A stretch of 64,000 nucleotides of DNA from Rhizobium mayense (GTDB lineage: Bacteria; Pseudomonadota; Alphaproteobacteria; Rhizobiales; Rhizobiaceae). A model generated the notes under the pieces. The model was not told the DNA's origin. It saw only the letters and a program-made list of their open reading frames with translations, and made no database searches. Every line of letters begins with the position of its first letter. Within the stretch, counting starts at the first letter, position 1. The stretch lies in assembly GCF_030272705.1 (NCBI RefSeq), contig NZ_JARFYM010000003.1:294359-358358 (forward strand), given 5' to 3'. Shown piece by piece: positions 25,653 to 35,700 of this stretch. A program made the position numbers and the translations under genes.

Positions 25653-27479
25653 ATGTGCGGCATTGTGGGGATTGTCGGAACGAAGCCTGTGGCGGGACGA
25701 TTGGTGGATGCCTTGCGGCGTCTCGAATATCGCGGCTATGATTCGGCTGGCGTTGCGACCATCCACAACGGCGTCATGGACCGCCGCCGCGCCGAAGGAA
25801 AGCTCTTCAATCTCGAAAAGCGACTAGATGTCGAACCGCTGCCGGGCGTCACTGGCATTGCTCACACCCGTTGGGCGACCCATGGTGTGCCTAATGAGAC
25901 CAACGCCCATCCGCATTTCGTCGAAGGCGTCGCCGTCGTCCACAACGGTATCATCGAGAATTTCTCTGAATTGCGCGAGGAATTGAAGGCCGAAGGCAAG
26001 GTGTTCGCAACGCAGACGGACACGGAAGTCGTCGCGCATCTCCTCGCGGAATATATCCGCCAGGGCCTCGATCCACGTGCAGCCATGCTGAAGATGCTGA
26101 ACAGGGTCACCGGTGCCTATGCACTGGTCGTCATGTTTCAGAACGATCCCGATACCCTGATGGCAGCCCGCTCAGGGCCACCGCTCGCTATCGGTTTCGG
26201 CGAGGGCGAGATGTTCCTCGGCTCCGACGCCATCGCGCTGGCGCCCTTCACCAATGAGATCACCTATCTCGTCGATGGTGACTGTGCGATCATCACGCGC
26301 GGCAGTGCCACTGTCGTCGATTTCGACGGCCAGGAGGTTAGCCGCCCTCGGCAGATATCACAGGCGACTGCCTACGTCGTCGACAAGGGCAATCATCGCC
26401 ATTTCATGGAAAAGGAAATCTATGAGCAGCCGGAGGTAATCTCCCATGCGCTCAGCCAATATGTCGATTTCGGCAGTCATCGGGTGCGCCCGAATGCCTC
26501 GTCGATCGATTTCAACGCCGTGTCCGGCCTGGCGATTTCAGCCTGCGGCACGGCCTATCTTGCCGGCTTGATCGGCAAATATTGGTTCGAGCGTTATGCT
26601 CGCCTGCCGGTCGAGATCGACGTGGCTTCCGAATTCCGCTATCGCGAAATGCCGCTATCGCCCTCGCAGGCCGCACTGTTCATCTCGCAATCCGGCGAGA
26701 CGGCCGACACGCTTGCGTCGCTCCGCTACTGCAGGGATCACGGCCTGAAGATCGGCGCCGTCGTCAATGTCAAGGAATCGACCATCGCGCGCGAATCCGA
26801 CGCGGTGTTTCCGATCATGGCCGGCCCCGAAATCGGCGTGGCCTCCACCAAGGCCTTCACCTGCCAGCTCGCCGTCCTGGCGTCGTTGGCGATCGGCGCT
26901 GGCAAGGCGCGCGGCACGGTCAGCGCCGAGGACGAACAGGCGATGGTGGGGCATCTGGTCGAAATGCCGCGCATCATGGCTAGGGTGCTGAACATCATCC
27001 AGCCGCAGATGGAAAGCCTTTCCCGTGAGATCTCCAAATTCAGCGACGTGCTTTATCTGGGCCGCGGCACCAGTTTCCCGCTCGCCATGGAAGGCGCGCT
27101 GAAGCTCAAGGAGATCTCCTATATCCACGCCGAAGGCTATGCCGCCGGCGAGCTGAAACATGGTCCGATCGCGCTGATCGACGAGAACATGCCAGTTATC
27201 GTCATTGCGCCCTACGACCGCTTTTTCGATAAGACCGTCTCGAATATGCAGGAGGTGGCGGCGCGTGGCGGCCGTATCATCTTCATCACCGATGAGGCGG
27301 GGGCCGCCGCGTCAACCTTGCCGACTATGGCGACGATCACGCTGCCTGTCGTCGATGAAATCATCGCGCCGATGATCTTCTCGCTGCCGATCCAACTGCT
27401 CGCCTATCACACCGCCGTCTTCATGGGCACGGACGTCGATCAGCCGCGCAATCTCGCCAAATCGGTGACCGTGGAATAG
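25653..27479 (+). CDS. glmS: Glutamine-fructose-6-phosphate aminotransferase (isomerizing)
   Basis: The 608-residue enzyme makes glucosamine-6-phosphate from fructose-6-phosphate and glutamine, the entry to amino-sugar synthesis. The mature start is MCGIVGIVG with the catalytic Cys exposed after Met removal, so the ATG at 25653 is the start rather than upstream codons. The glutaminase domain (1-~240) shows HTRWATHG. The two SIS isomerase domains follow, with SQSGETADTLASLRY and STKAFTCQLAVLASL, and the conserved tail NLAKSVTVE is present. No glmS ribozyme is seen upstream. Confidence 0.95.
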   Translation: MCGIVGIVGTKPVAGRLVDALRRLEYRGYDSAGVATIHNGVMDRRRAEGKLFNLEKRLDVEPLPGVTGIAHTRWATHGVPNETNAHPHFVEGVAVVHNGIIENFSELREELKAEGKVFATQTDTEVVAHLLAEYIRQGLDPRAAMLKMLNRVTGAYALVVMFQNDPDTLMAARSGPPLAIGFGEGEMFLGSDAIALAPFTNEITYLVDGDCAIITRGSATVVDFDGQEVSRPRQISQATAYVVDKGNHRHFMEKEIYEQPEVISHALSQYVDFGSHRVRPNASSIDFNAVSGLAISACGTAYLAGLIGKYWFERYARLPVEIDVASEFRYREMPLSPSQAALFISQSGETADTLASLRYCRDHGLKIGAVVNVKESTIARESDAVFPIMAGPEIGVASTKAFTCQLAVLASLAIGAGKARGTVSAEDEQAMVGHLVEMPRIMARVLNIIQPQMESLSREISKFSDVLYLGRGTSFPLAMEGALKLKEISYIHAEGYAAGELKHGPIALIDENMPVIVIAPYDRFFDKTVSNMQEVAARGGRIIFITDEAGAAASTLPTMATITLPVVDEIIAPMIFSLPIQLLAYHTAVFMGTDVDQPRNLAKSVTVE

Positions 27480-27657
27480 GCCGCATTCCCAACCGTTTAT
27501 CCTTGGATAACGTCGTCGTGAACCCGGCTCTGATCCGCGCCGTCGGCATGACTGCCGGGTTGTGCGATGCGCCGATTTCTGGCACCTTTCACATGGGAGT
27601 TGGTGGGGAGAATTTGCCGGTTAGCGGTAGCGACGGAACGGAGTTTTCGAACGGCGA

Positions 27658-28359
27658 ATGACTGAGATGCCCATCAAAATGTCTGTGGCAACGCGGATTA
27701 GAAACAATTTCCTGGCGGGCCTGATTATTTGCGCGCCGATCGCTATTACGCTCTGGCTCACCTGGTCGGTGGTCCACTGGGCGGACAGCTGGGTCAGGCC
27801 TTATATTCCGGCGCGCTACGATCCCGAGAGCTATCTGAATTTCGCCGTTCCGGGCACCGGTCTGGTGATCGCGATGATTTTCATCACGGTCGTCGGTTTC
27901 CTCGCCAAAAACCTGATCGGCCAGAGCATCGTCCGCTTCGGCGAGTCGATCGTGCATCGCGTGCCGCTGGTACGGACCATCTACAAGAGCGTGAAGCAGA
28001 TTTTCGAGACCGTGCTGAAGGAGCAGGGCACGTCTTTCAAGAAGGTCGGGCTGATCGAATATCCGAGCCCCGGCCTCTGGTCGATGGTGTTCATCTCGAC
28101 CGACGCCAAGGGCGAAATCGCCTCGAAGTTCAATGCCATGGGGCATGACATGGTGGCCGTCTTCCTGCCGCCGACGCCGGTGCCGACGGCCGGATTCCTG
28201 GTTTTCGTTCCGCGCGAAAAAATCACGATCCTGGACATGAGTCCGGAAGACGGCGCCAAGCTGCTGATCTCCGGCGGCCTGGTGTCGCCCGAATATCGGG
28301 AAAAACTGATCGGTAAGGAGCTGCCGCCGGTACCTATCCCCGTAAAAACGTTGACCTGA
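27658..28359 (+). CDS. DUF502 family inner-membrane protein
   Basis: The 233-residue protein starts with a short basic segment and two hydrophobic helices (FLAGLIICAPIAITLWLTWS and GLVIAMIFITVVGFLAKNLI). A conserved soluble domain follows, with HRVPLVRTIYKSVKQIFETV and the motif VPTPVPTAGFL-like FLPPTPVPTAGFLVFVPRE. The family is widespread in Proteobacteria, often next to glmS or recG as here, but has no assigned activity. Three in-frame ATGs lie close together (27658, 27667 and 27679); the first is taken provisionally. Confidence 0.85.
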   Translation: MTEMPIKMSVATRIRNNFLAGLIICAPIAITLWLTWSVVHWADSWVRPYIPARYDPESYLNFAVPGTGLVIAMIFITVVGFLAKNLIGQSIVRFGESIVHRVPLVRTIYKSVKQIFETVLKEQGTSFKKVGLIEYPSPGLWSMVFISTDAKGEIASKFNAMGHDMVAVFLPPTPVPTAGFLVFVPREKITILDMSPEDGAKLLISGGLVSPEYREKLIGKELPPVPIPVKTLT

Positions 28360-28413
28360 GCCGCACTTTTTCTTCGCGCGTCCCCATGCTTCCGTCCACG
28401 CGTATCGGGCGAG

Positions 28414-28431
28414 TTGTCATGTGTCTATCAT
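28414..28431 (+). promoter_or_regulatory. Candidate PHO box
   Basis: The direct repeat TTGTCAT (28414-28420) and CTATCAT (28425-28431) is separated by four bases. Each half matches the PhoB half-site CTGTCAT at six of seven positions, and the 11-base period is correct. It lies 158 bases before a gene for a secreted phytase-like protein. Confidence 0.5.
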
Positions 28432-28589
28432 GTTGCCGTCTTAGACCGTTTGCGGGAAGGGCAGTCGGGCGCATCTACTGAATATCTGCAATCGACAGAC
28501 GCCAATAATGGTTGTTCAAAGCCGGCCAATGGTCGGCCTTGAGGTGAGCGCCGTTCCAAAAAAGAGCTTTTCATCAGGAGGATATTGCC

Positions 28590-30086
28590 GTGAAAGACTT
28601 GCGTTCAATGACTTTGCCGCTGTTGTCGGCGGCGCTCGCCACGTTCGTTTTCGCTGCGCCGGTTGCAGCCCTCGCAGACAATTCCGTCACCGTCGGCGGC
28701 GTCACGCTGGTCAACAAGGGCCGTGTTGCCATTGGCCGCATCCCCGCCAATCAGCGCGACAAGTTCGGTGAGACCTTCGGCTCCGGCTCGGGCATGTCGA
28801 TCGACACTAAAAGCTGGGCGCGCAATGCAGATGGTTCCTACAAGGGTTCGCTGTGGCTGCTGCCGGATCGCGGCTATAACGCTGTCGGCACCACCGACTA
28901 TCGTCCGCGTCTCAACACCATCGATATCGAGCTGACGCCGGTTGCTCCGGGCGCAACGCCGCCGGCTGGCAAGGAACAGTCTGGTGTCGTCGCAATGCTT
29001 GCCGACACCATGCTGCTGACTGACAACAAGGGCGCTGACACGACCGGCCTCGACCCCGCTAACGGCACCCGTCAGCCGGAAGGCGACATGCCGCTGCTGC
29101 CGGAAGCGCCGAACGGCAAGATCGCGCTCGACGACGAAGCCATCGTCCGTCTGTCCGATGGCACGATGTTCATCAGTGACGAATACGGCCCCTATATCTA
29201 CCGCTTCTCGGCTGATGGACACATGATGTCGGCCACGCAGCCGCCCGCCGCCTTGCTGCCGATGCGCCACGGTGCGGTGAACTTCGCTTCGAACAATCCG
29301 GGTCCCGGCGAAACGGCTCCCGATCCGAAGGATCCGACCAGCGGCCGCCAGAACAACCAGGGTCTCGAAGGCATGTCGATGACCCCGGACGGCAAGTTCC
29401 TGATCGCCGTGCTGCAATCGGCGGCTCGCCAGGATGGCGGCGATTCCGGGTCGACCCGACAGAACACCCGCGCGATGGTTTATGACGCCGCCGATCTGGC
29501 GCACCTGAAGCTTGTGCATGAATATGTCGTGCCGTTGCCGGTCTTCAAGGACGACAAGGGGAAGACAGTCGTTGCCGCCCAGAGCGAAATCGTGGCGCTG
29601 TCCCCGACGAACTTCCTGATGCTCGCTCGCGACAGCGGCAATGGTTACGGCCAGAAGGGCGAAAAGTCGCTCTACCGCAGCATCGACATCGTCGATGTCT
29701 CGGCCGCCACCGACATTCACGGCACCGCGTTCGACGCCGATAAACCGGTTGCTCCGAAGGGTGTCGTCGATTCCTCGGTAAAGCCCGCGGCGGTGAGCCA
29801 GTTCATCGACATCAACGACAGCGCTGATCTGGCTCGCTTCGGTCTCCACAATGGTGCGCCGAACGATCGCAACAACCTCTCCGAAAAGTGGGAGGCCATG
29901 TCGCTCGCCAGCGTCCAGGATCCGAAGCTGCCGGATGATTATTTCCTGTTCGTCGCCAATGACAACGACTTCCTGACCCAGGACGGTTTCCAGGTCGGTG
30001 CGGCCTATAAGGGCGATGGCGGAGCCGATGTCGATACCATGTTCCAGGTATTCCAGGTCACGATCCCCGGCCTTTCGGCCAAGTAA
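28590..30086 (+). CDS. Secreted phytase-like (esterase-like) protein
   Basis: The 498-residue protein has a Sec signal peptide (hydrophobic core LPLLSAALATFVFAAPVAAL, cut near ALA-D) and a large phytase-like domain (PF13449 type) covering most of the rest. Typical pieces are LWLLPDRGYNAVGTTDYRPR, DDEAIVRLSDGTMFISDEYG, NQGLEGMSMTPDGKFL and NLSEKWEAMSLASV. The fold is a beta-propeller; homologues are annotated as esterase-like phytases, though true phytate hydrolysis is rarely proven. The start is GTG at 28590 after AGGAGG. A PHO-box-like repeat upstream supports a phosphate-scavenging role. Confidence 0.85.
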   Translation: MKDLRSMTLPLLSAALATFVFAAPVAALADNSVTVGGVTLVNKGRVAIGRIPANQRDKFGETFGSGSGMSIDTKSWARNADGSYKGSLWLLPDRGYNAVGTTDYRPRLNTIDIELTPVAPGATPPAGKEQSGVVAMLADTMLLTDNKGADTTGLDPANGTRQPEGDMPLLPEAPNGKIALDDEAIVRLSDGTMFISDEYGPYIYRFSADGHMMSATQPPAALLPMRHGAVNFASNNPGPGETAPDPKDPTSGRQNNQGLEGMSMTPDGKFLIAVLQSAARQDGGDSGSTRQNTRAMVYDAADLAHLKLVHEYVVPLPVFKDDKGKTVVAAQSEIVALSPTNFLMLARDSGNGYGQKGEKSLYRSIDIVDVSAATDIHGTAFDADKPVAPKGVVDSSVKPAAVSQFIDINDSADLARFGLHNGAPNDRNNLSEKWEAMSLASVQDPKLPDDYFLFVANDNDFLTQDGFQVGAAYKGDGGADVDTMFQVFQVTIPGLSAK

Positions 30087-30099
30087 CGGCCTCTGACAC

Positions 30100-30126
30100 G
30101 GATGGACGCGATCGCCGCGTCCATCC
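30100..30126. terminator. Shared hairpin between phytase-like gene and recG
   Basis: A perfect 11-bp stem (GGATGGACGCG with CGCGTCCATCC) and 5-base loop lies between the convergent genes. No clear T-run flanks it, so efficiency is uncertain. Confidence 0.6.
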
Positions 30127-30128
30127 AA

Positions 30129-32234
30129 CTATCCCGCTCTCAAGAAGCGGATCGCCTCGTCGCGGCGGAAGAGATAGAGCAGGGTCCGCACCGCCATGCC
30201 GCGTTCACCCGTCAGCTCCGGATCGCGTTCGATCAGGTAGGCGGCGTCCTTGCGGGCGATTTCCAGCAGATCGGCATGGGCTTCCAGGCTTGCGATGCGG
30301 AAGCCAGGCGTTCCGGATTGGCGCGTACCAAGCAACTCGCCTTCACCGCGCAGCTTCAGATCTTCCTCGGCGATACGGAAACCATCCTCGGTGTCGCGCA
30401 TAATGGAGAGCCGCGCATGCCCGGTTTCGCCGAGTGGCCCTTTATAGAGCAGAATGCAGGTGGACGCCTCGTCGCCGCGTCCGACACGCCCACGCAACTG
30501 GTGCAGCTGCGCGAGCCCGAAACGCTCGGCATGCTCGATGACCATGATTGTCGCGTCCGGCACATCGACACCGACCTCGACCACCGTCGTGGCGACCAGC
30601 AGACGGGTTTCGCCGTTCTTGAAGGCCATCATTACGGCGTCCTTCTCCGGTCCGCTCATGCGGCCGTGAATGAGCCCGATCCCGGGACCGAGAGCCTTGG
30701 TCAAGGTCGCATGCCGCTCCTCGACCGACATTAAATCGGATTCTTCGGATTCTTCCACAAGAGGACAAATCCAATAGGCTTTTTTACCTTCTCCTAACGC
30801 GCTCTTCAGTCGGGCTACGATGTCACCGGTTCGCTCAGTCGGGATGGTGATTGTCTGGATCGGTTTGCGACCGGCTGGCTTCTCCGTGAGCTTGGAAACG
30901 TCCATGTCGCCGAAGGCGGCGAGTACCAGCGTGCGCGGGATCGGGGTTGCCGTCATGACCAGCATATGCGGCGAGATGCCCTTTGCGGTCAGCCGCAGCC
31001 TCTGGTGCACGCCGAAGCGATGCTGCTCATCGACGACCGCCAGCATGAGATTGGCGTAGTTCACGCTGTCCTGAAACAGCGCATGCGTGCCGATGACGAT
31101 CTGCGCCTCGCCCGAGGCGATGCGGTCGAGGATGGCGTCGCGCTCGCGGCCCTTGGTGCGCCCGGTCAGGACCTCGACTGAAAGATTGGCGCTCGCGGCG
31201 AATTTCGAGATGGTCGCATGATGTTGCCGCGCCAGGATTTCCGTCGGCGCCATCAGCACCGCTTGGCCGCCGCTTTCGATGACGGCGGCAATCGCCATCA
31301 GGGCCACCAGCGTCTTGCCGGCGCCAACATCGCCTTGCAGCAGCCGCAGCATGCGCTCCGTACCGGCCATATCCTTCAGGATATCGGCGATGGCTTCCCT
31401 CTGGCTGTTTGTCATCGAGAAGGGAAGGGATTCCAATATGTTCCGGCTGATTGCTCCCGTGGGATGCACGGGCTGGCCGGCGACCTTGCGCAGGCGCTGA
31501 CGCACCAGCGACAGCGACAGTTGCCCGGCCAGGAATTCGTCATAGGCAAGCCTGCGGCGGGCCGGCGTCTGCGGGTCGATATCGGCAGCATCGCGCGGCG
31601 CATGCAGCATGTGAAAGCTGTCGGAAATCGAGGGAAATCCCTGCTTCTGCGTCAGCGCCGCATCGTCCCATTCCGGCAGTTCCGGCATGCGCGTCATCGC
31701 CGCTTCTATGGTCTTGCGCAGGAATTTTGGCGAGAGCCCGGCGGTCAAGGGATAGACCGGCTCGACCAGCGGCAGGTTTTCCGCCTCGCTTTCGCGCATG
31801 ATATAGTCCGGATGCACCATCGATGGACGGCCATTGAACCAGTCTACCTTGCCGCTGACGGTTACCACCTCGTCGATCGGCAGTTGCTTTTCCAGCCATT
31901 GCGCCTTGCCGCGAAAGAACACCAGGCCGAGTTCGCCGGTTTCGTCATGCAGGAAGACGCGATAGGGCACATTGCTGCGCGGATTCGGCGGTGGCTGGTG
32001 GCGGTCGACGCGGCCGGTGATGGTAACGATCGCGCCTTGCGGTGCCCGAGCGATGCCCGGCTGCTCGCGCCGGTCGATGATGGAATGCGGTGCATGAAAG
32101 AGCAGATCGATGACGCGGCAATCGTCGATGCTCTCCCGATCGAGCAGCTTGACCAACAGCTCGGCAATCTTCGGCCCGACTCCGGGCAGCGAAGAGATGG
32201 AGGCAAACAGCGGATCGAGGATGGCGGGACGCAT
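30129..32234 (-). CDS. recG: ATP-dependent DNA helicase RecG
   Basis: The 701-residue helicase remodels stalled forks and branched DNA. The N-terminal wedge/OB domain (~1-230, with IVTITGRVDRHQ) precedes the SF2 helicase core: Walker A GDVGAGKT, DExH box VVDEQHRFGV, motif III TATPIPRT and motif VI QLRGRVGRGD. The C-terminal TRG region carries RIAEEDLKLRGEGELLG. I chose the ATG at 32234 (MRPAILDPLF); the frame is open to 32366, but that extension lacks homology. The length agrees with E. coli RecG (693 residues). Divergent from sdhE. Confidence 0.94.
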   Translation of the reverse strand: MRPAILDPLFASISSLPGVGPKIAELLVKLLDRESIDDCRVIDLLFHAPHSIIDRREQPGIARAPQGAIVTITGRVDRHQPPPNPRSNVPYRVFLHDETGELGLVFFRGKAQWLEKQLPIDEVVTVSGKVDWFNGRPSMVHPDYIMRESEAENLPLVEPVYPLTAGLSPKFLRKTIEAAMTRMPELPEWDDAALTQKQGFPSISDSFHMLHAPRDAADIDPQTPARRRLAYDEFLAGQLSLSLVRQRLRKVAGQPVHPTGAISRNILESLPFSMTNSQREAIADILKDMAGTERMLRLLQGDVGAGKTLVALMAIAAVIESGGQAVLMAPTEILARQHHATISKFAASANLSVEVLTGRTKGRERDAILDRIASGEAQIVIGTHALFQDSVNYANLMLAVVDEQHRFGVHQRLRLTAKGISPHMLVMTATPIPRTLVLAAFGDMDVSKLTEKPAGRKPIQTITIPTERTGDIVARLKSALGEGKKAYWICPLVEESEESDLMSVEERHATLTKALGPGIGLIHGRMSGPEKDAVMMAFKNGETRLLVATTVVEVGVDVPDATIMVIEHAERFGLAQLHQLRGRVGRGDEASTCILLYKGPLGETGHARLSIMRDTEDGFRIAEEDLKLRGEGELLGTRQSGTPGFRIASLEAHADLLEIARKDAAYLIERDPELTGERGMAVRTLLYLFRRDEAIRFLRAG

Positions 32235-32407
32235 GGCCGGCAAAATGCGACGGGGAGGGTAGGCTTGGCAAGGCCCGACGGTCGCGGAGGCTTTCACAAG
32301 GTGCACACTCCCCGGAAAATTGCACGCCAGGTGCTTTTTTCCGAAAAACCGGTTCCCACCTTTCAAGCCTGGTTTTATAGAGACGCATCAACATAAAGGT
32401 TTTTTTG

Positions 32408-32722
32408 ATGACTGGGCTGACCCTCAGCAGTGCTGACCTTGATCCTCGCCGCCGGCGCATCCTGTTTCGCTGCTGGCATCGCGGCATCCGCGAGATGGAT
32501 CTTGTCTTCGGCCAGTTCGCCGACAATGAATTGCCGGGACTTACCGAGGCCGAACTCGATGAATTCGAGCGTATCATGGCCGAGGAGGACAACGATCTTC
32601 TCAGGTGGATCCTCGGTAGCCAGCCGACGCCGCCGCATCTGCAGACTCCGCTTTTTGAACGCTTGGCTTCCTATAAGCCCGATTTCGAAGAGATCGCCGA
32701 AAGGTTCGGACTAACCAAATGA
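32408..32722 (+). CDS. sdhE: FAD assembly factor SdhE
   Basis: The 104-residue protein belongs to the SdhE/SDHAF2 family, which promotes covalent flavinylation of the succinate dehydrogenase flavoprotein. The family core is visible: RRRILFRCWHRGIREMDLVF, then the flavinylation-linked RGIRE motif and EDNDLLRWILG. The ATG at 32408 follows AAAGG and a run of T. Its stop overlaps the mfd start by 4 bases, so it is translationally coupled to mfd although the functions differ. This recG-sdhE-mfd order is common in Rhizobiales. Confidence 0.92.
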   Translation: MTGLTLSSADLDPRRRRILFRCWHRGIREMDLVFGQFADNELPGLTEAELDEFERIMAEEDNDLLRWILGSQPTPPHLQTPLFERLASYKPDFEEIAERFGLTK

Positions 32723-35700
32723 TTCCCGGTTTCGATGCGAAGAAGCTGATCGCGGCAAGCGAGCCGCTGACGGTTGGCCATGTGCCCGCCGGCCTGGAGC
32801 CTTTCCTGCTGGCTGAGTTGGCGAGGACGGGCCAACCGGTTGCCTATGTCATGTCCGAAGGCCAGCACATGGTTGACGTCGAACAGATGCTCGGCTTCAT
32901 CGCGCCCGACATTCCGGTATTGACGCTGCCGGCCTGGGACTGCCTTCCCTATGACCGTGTTTCGCCGAGTTCCGATACGTCGGCCCGCCGTCTGGCGGCG
33001 CTCTCCGGCCTGATAGCCCACCATCGCAAGCCGCATGCGGCGATCGTCCTGGTAACGGTCAATGCCATGCTGCAGAAGGTGGCGCCGCAGGATGTGATCG
33101 AGAGCCTGACCTTCTCGGCCCGGCCTGGCAATCAGGTGCGCATGGACGACATCGCCAGCCGCCTGGAGCGCAATGGTTTCGATCGCGTCGCCACCGTGCG
33201 CGAAGTCGGCGAATATGCCGTGCGCGGCGGCATTCTCGATGTCTTCGTGCCCGGCACGGAAGAGCCCGTGCGTCTCGATTTCTTCGGCGATACGCTGGAA
33301 AGCATTCGCAGCTTCGATCCCGCCAGCCAGCGCACCACCGGCCAGATCCGCTCCCTCGACCTCAACCCGATGAGCGAGGTGACGCTGACGCCGGATACGA
33401 TCAGCCGTTTTCGCAAGAACTATCTTTCCGCCTTCGGCGCGGCGACGCGTGATGATGCGCTCTATGTCGCCGTCTCGGAAGGCCGTCGCTATGCCGGTAT
33501 GGAACACTGGCTGCCGCTGTTCTACGAAAAGCTGGAGACGGTTTTCGACTATCTCCGGGGCTTCCGGCTGGTCACCGACCATACGGTGCGCGAAGCTGCC
33601 GAGGAGCGCTCCAAACTCGTTTTCGACTACTACGATGCCCGTCTGAATTCCGGGCAGGCCAAGGGGCAGATGGCGCAGGGCACGCCCTACAAGCCGATAA
33701 CGCCCGGCCAGCTCTATCTCGATGGCAGCACCTTCGCCAAGGCGCTTGACGCCTTCAATGCCATCCGTATCTCGCCCTTCAACGAGCATGAAGGCGAGGC
33801 CCGCCGCGTCGTCAGCGTCGATGCCCGCCAGGGGCCGCGCTGGGCCCGGTCATCGACCGATGGCGTTGACAACGAGCGTGTCAACGTCTTCGACGCTGTC
33901 GTCAAACATATCGCCGATCGCCGCGCTGCCGGCGGCAAGGTCTTGATATCCGCCTGGACGGAAGGCTCGCTCGATCGCCTGTTGCAGGTGCTGGCCGAAC
34001 ACGGGCTTGCCCGCGTCAAGACGATCGAGGCTTTCAAGGACCTCGACACCTTGGCAAAGGGCGAAGCGGCTGCAGCCGTGCTGAGCCTGGAGGCAGGTTT
34101 TGAGGCCGGCGATCTCATCATTATCGGCGAGCAGGACATTCTTGGCGACCGCATGGTGCGCCGCTCCAAGCGTCGCAAGCGCGCCGCCGATTTCATTTCC
34201 GAGGTGGCCGGTCTCGACGAAGGCTCTATCGTCGTTCACGCCGAACACGGCATAGGTCGTTTCGTTGGTCTTAAAACCATTGAAGCCGCCGGTGCGCCGC
34301 ATGCCTGTCTCGAGCTGCGCTATGCCGATGACGCCAAGCTGTTCCTGCCGGTCGAAAACATCGATCTGCTGTCGCGCTATGGCGGCGAGGGTACTGAGGC
34401 GCAGCTCGACAAGCTCGGCGGCGGCGCCTGGCAGATGCGCAAGGCCAAGCTCAAGAAGCGTCTGCTGGATATGGCCGGTGCGCTGATCCGCGTTGCAGCC
34501 GAACGCCTGACGCGTCATGCGCCTGTCCTGACCTCGCCGGAAGGGCTCTATGACGAGTTCGCCGCTCGCTTCCCCTATGACGAGACCGAAGACCAGATGA
34601 ACGCCATCGATGCGGTGCGCGACGATCTTGGCGCCGGCCGTCCGATGGATCGCCTCGTCTGCGGCGACGTTGGCTTCGGCAAGACGGAAGTGGCGCTGCG
34701 TGCCGCCTTCGTTGCCGCCATGAACGGTGTGCAGGTCGCCGTCGTCGTGCCGACGACGCTGCTTTCTCGCCAGCATTTCAAGACTTTCTCCGAGCGTTTC
34801 CGTGGCTTGCCGATTCGCATTCAGCAGGCATCGCGCCTTGTCGGCTCCAAGGACTTGGCGCTGACCAAGAAGGAAGTGGCGGACGGCAAGACCGATATCG
34901 TCGTCGGCACCCATGCGCTCCTCGGTAGCGGCATCAAATTCGCCAATCTCGGCCTGCTTGTCATCGACGAAGAACAGCATTTCGGCGTCAAGCACAAGGA
35001 GCGCTTGAAGGAGCTGAAGAGCGACGTGCATGTGCTGACGCTGTCGGCGACGCCGATCCCGCGCACGCTGCAGCTCGCCATGACCGGCGTGCGCGAGCTG
35101 TCGCTGATCACCACGCCGCCGGTCGACCGTATGGCGGTGCGCACCTTCATCTCGCCTTTCGATTCGCTCGTCATCCGCGAAACGCTGATGCGCGAGCATT
35201 ATCGCGGCGGCCAAAGCTTCTACGTCTGCCCGCGTCTCGCCGATCTTGCCGATATCCACGCCTTCCTGCAGTCCGATGTGCCGGAGCTGAAAGTGGCCGT
35301 CGCCCATGGCCAGATGCCGGCCGGCGAGCTGGAAGACATCATGAACGCCTTCTATGAGGGCCGCTACGACGTGCTGCTCTCGACAACCATCGTCGAATCC
35401 GGCCTCGACGTGCCGACGGCCAATACGCTGATTGTCCATCGCGCCGACATGTTCGGCCTGGCGCAGCTCTATCAGCTCCGTGGCCGCGTTGGTCGCTCGA
35501 AGGTCCGCGCTTTCGCCCTGTTCACCCTGCCGGTCAACAAGGTGCTGACGACGACCGCCGAGCGCCGCCTGAAGGTGCTGCAGTCGCTCGATACGCTCGG
35601 CGCCGGCTTCCAGCTTGCAAGCCACGATCTCGATATTCGAGGCGCCGGCAATCTGCTGGGCGAAGAACAGTCCGGCCATATCAAGGAAGTTGGCTTCGAG

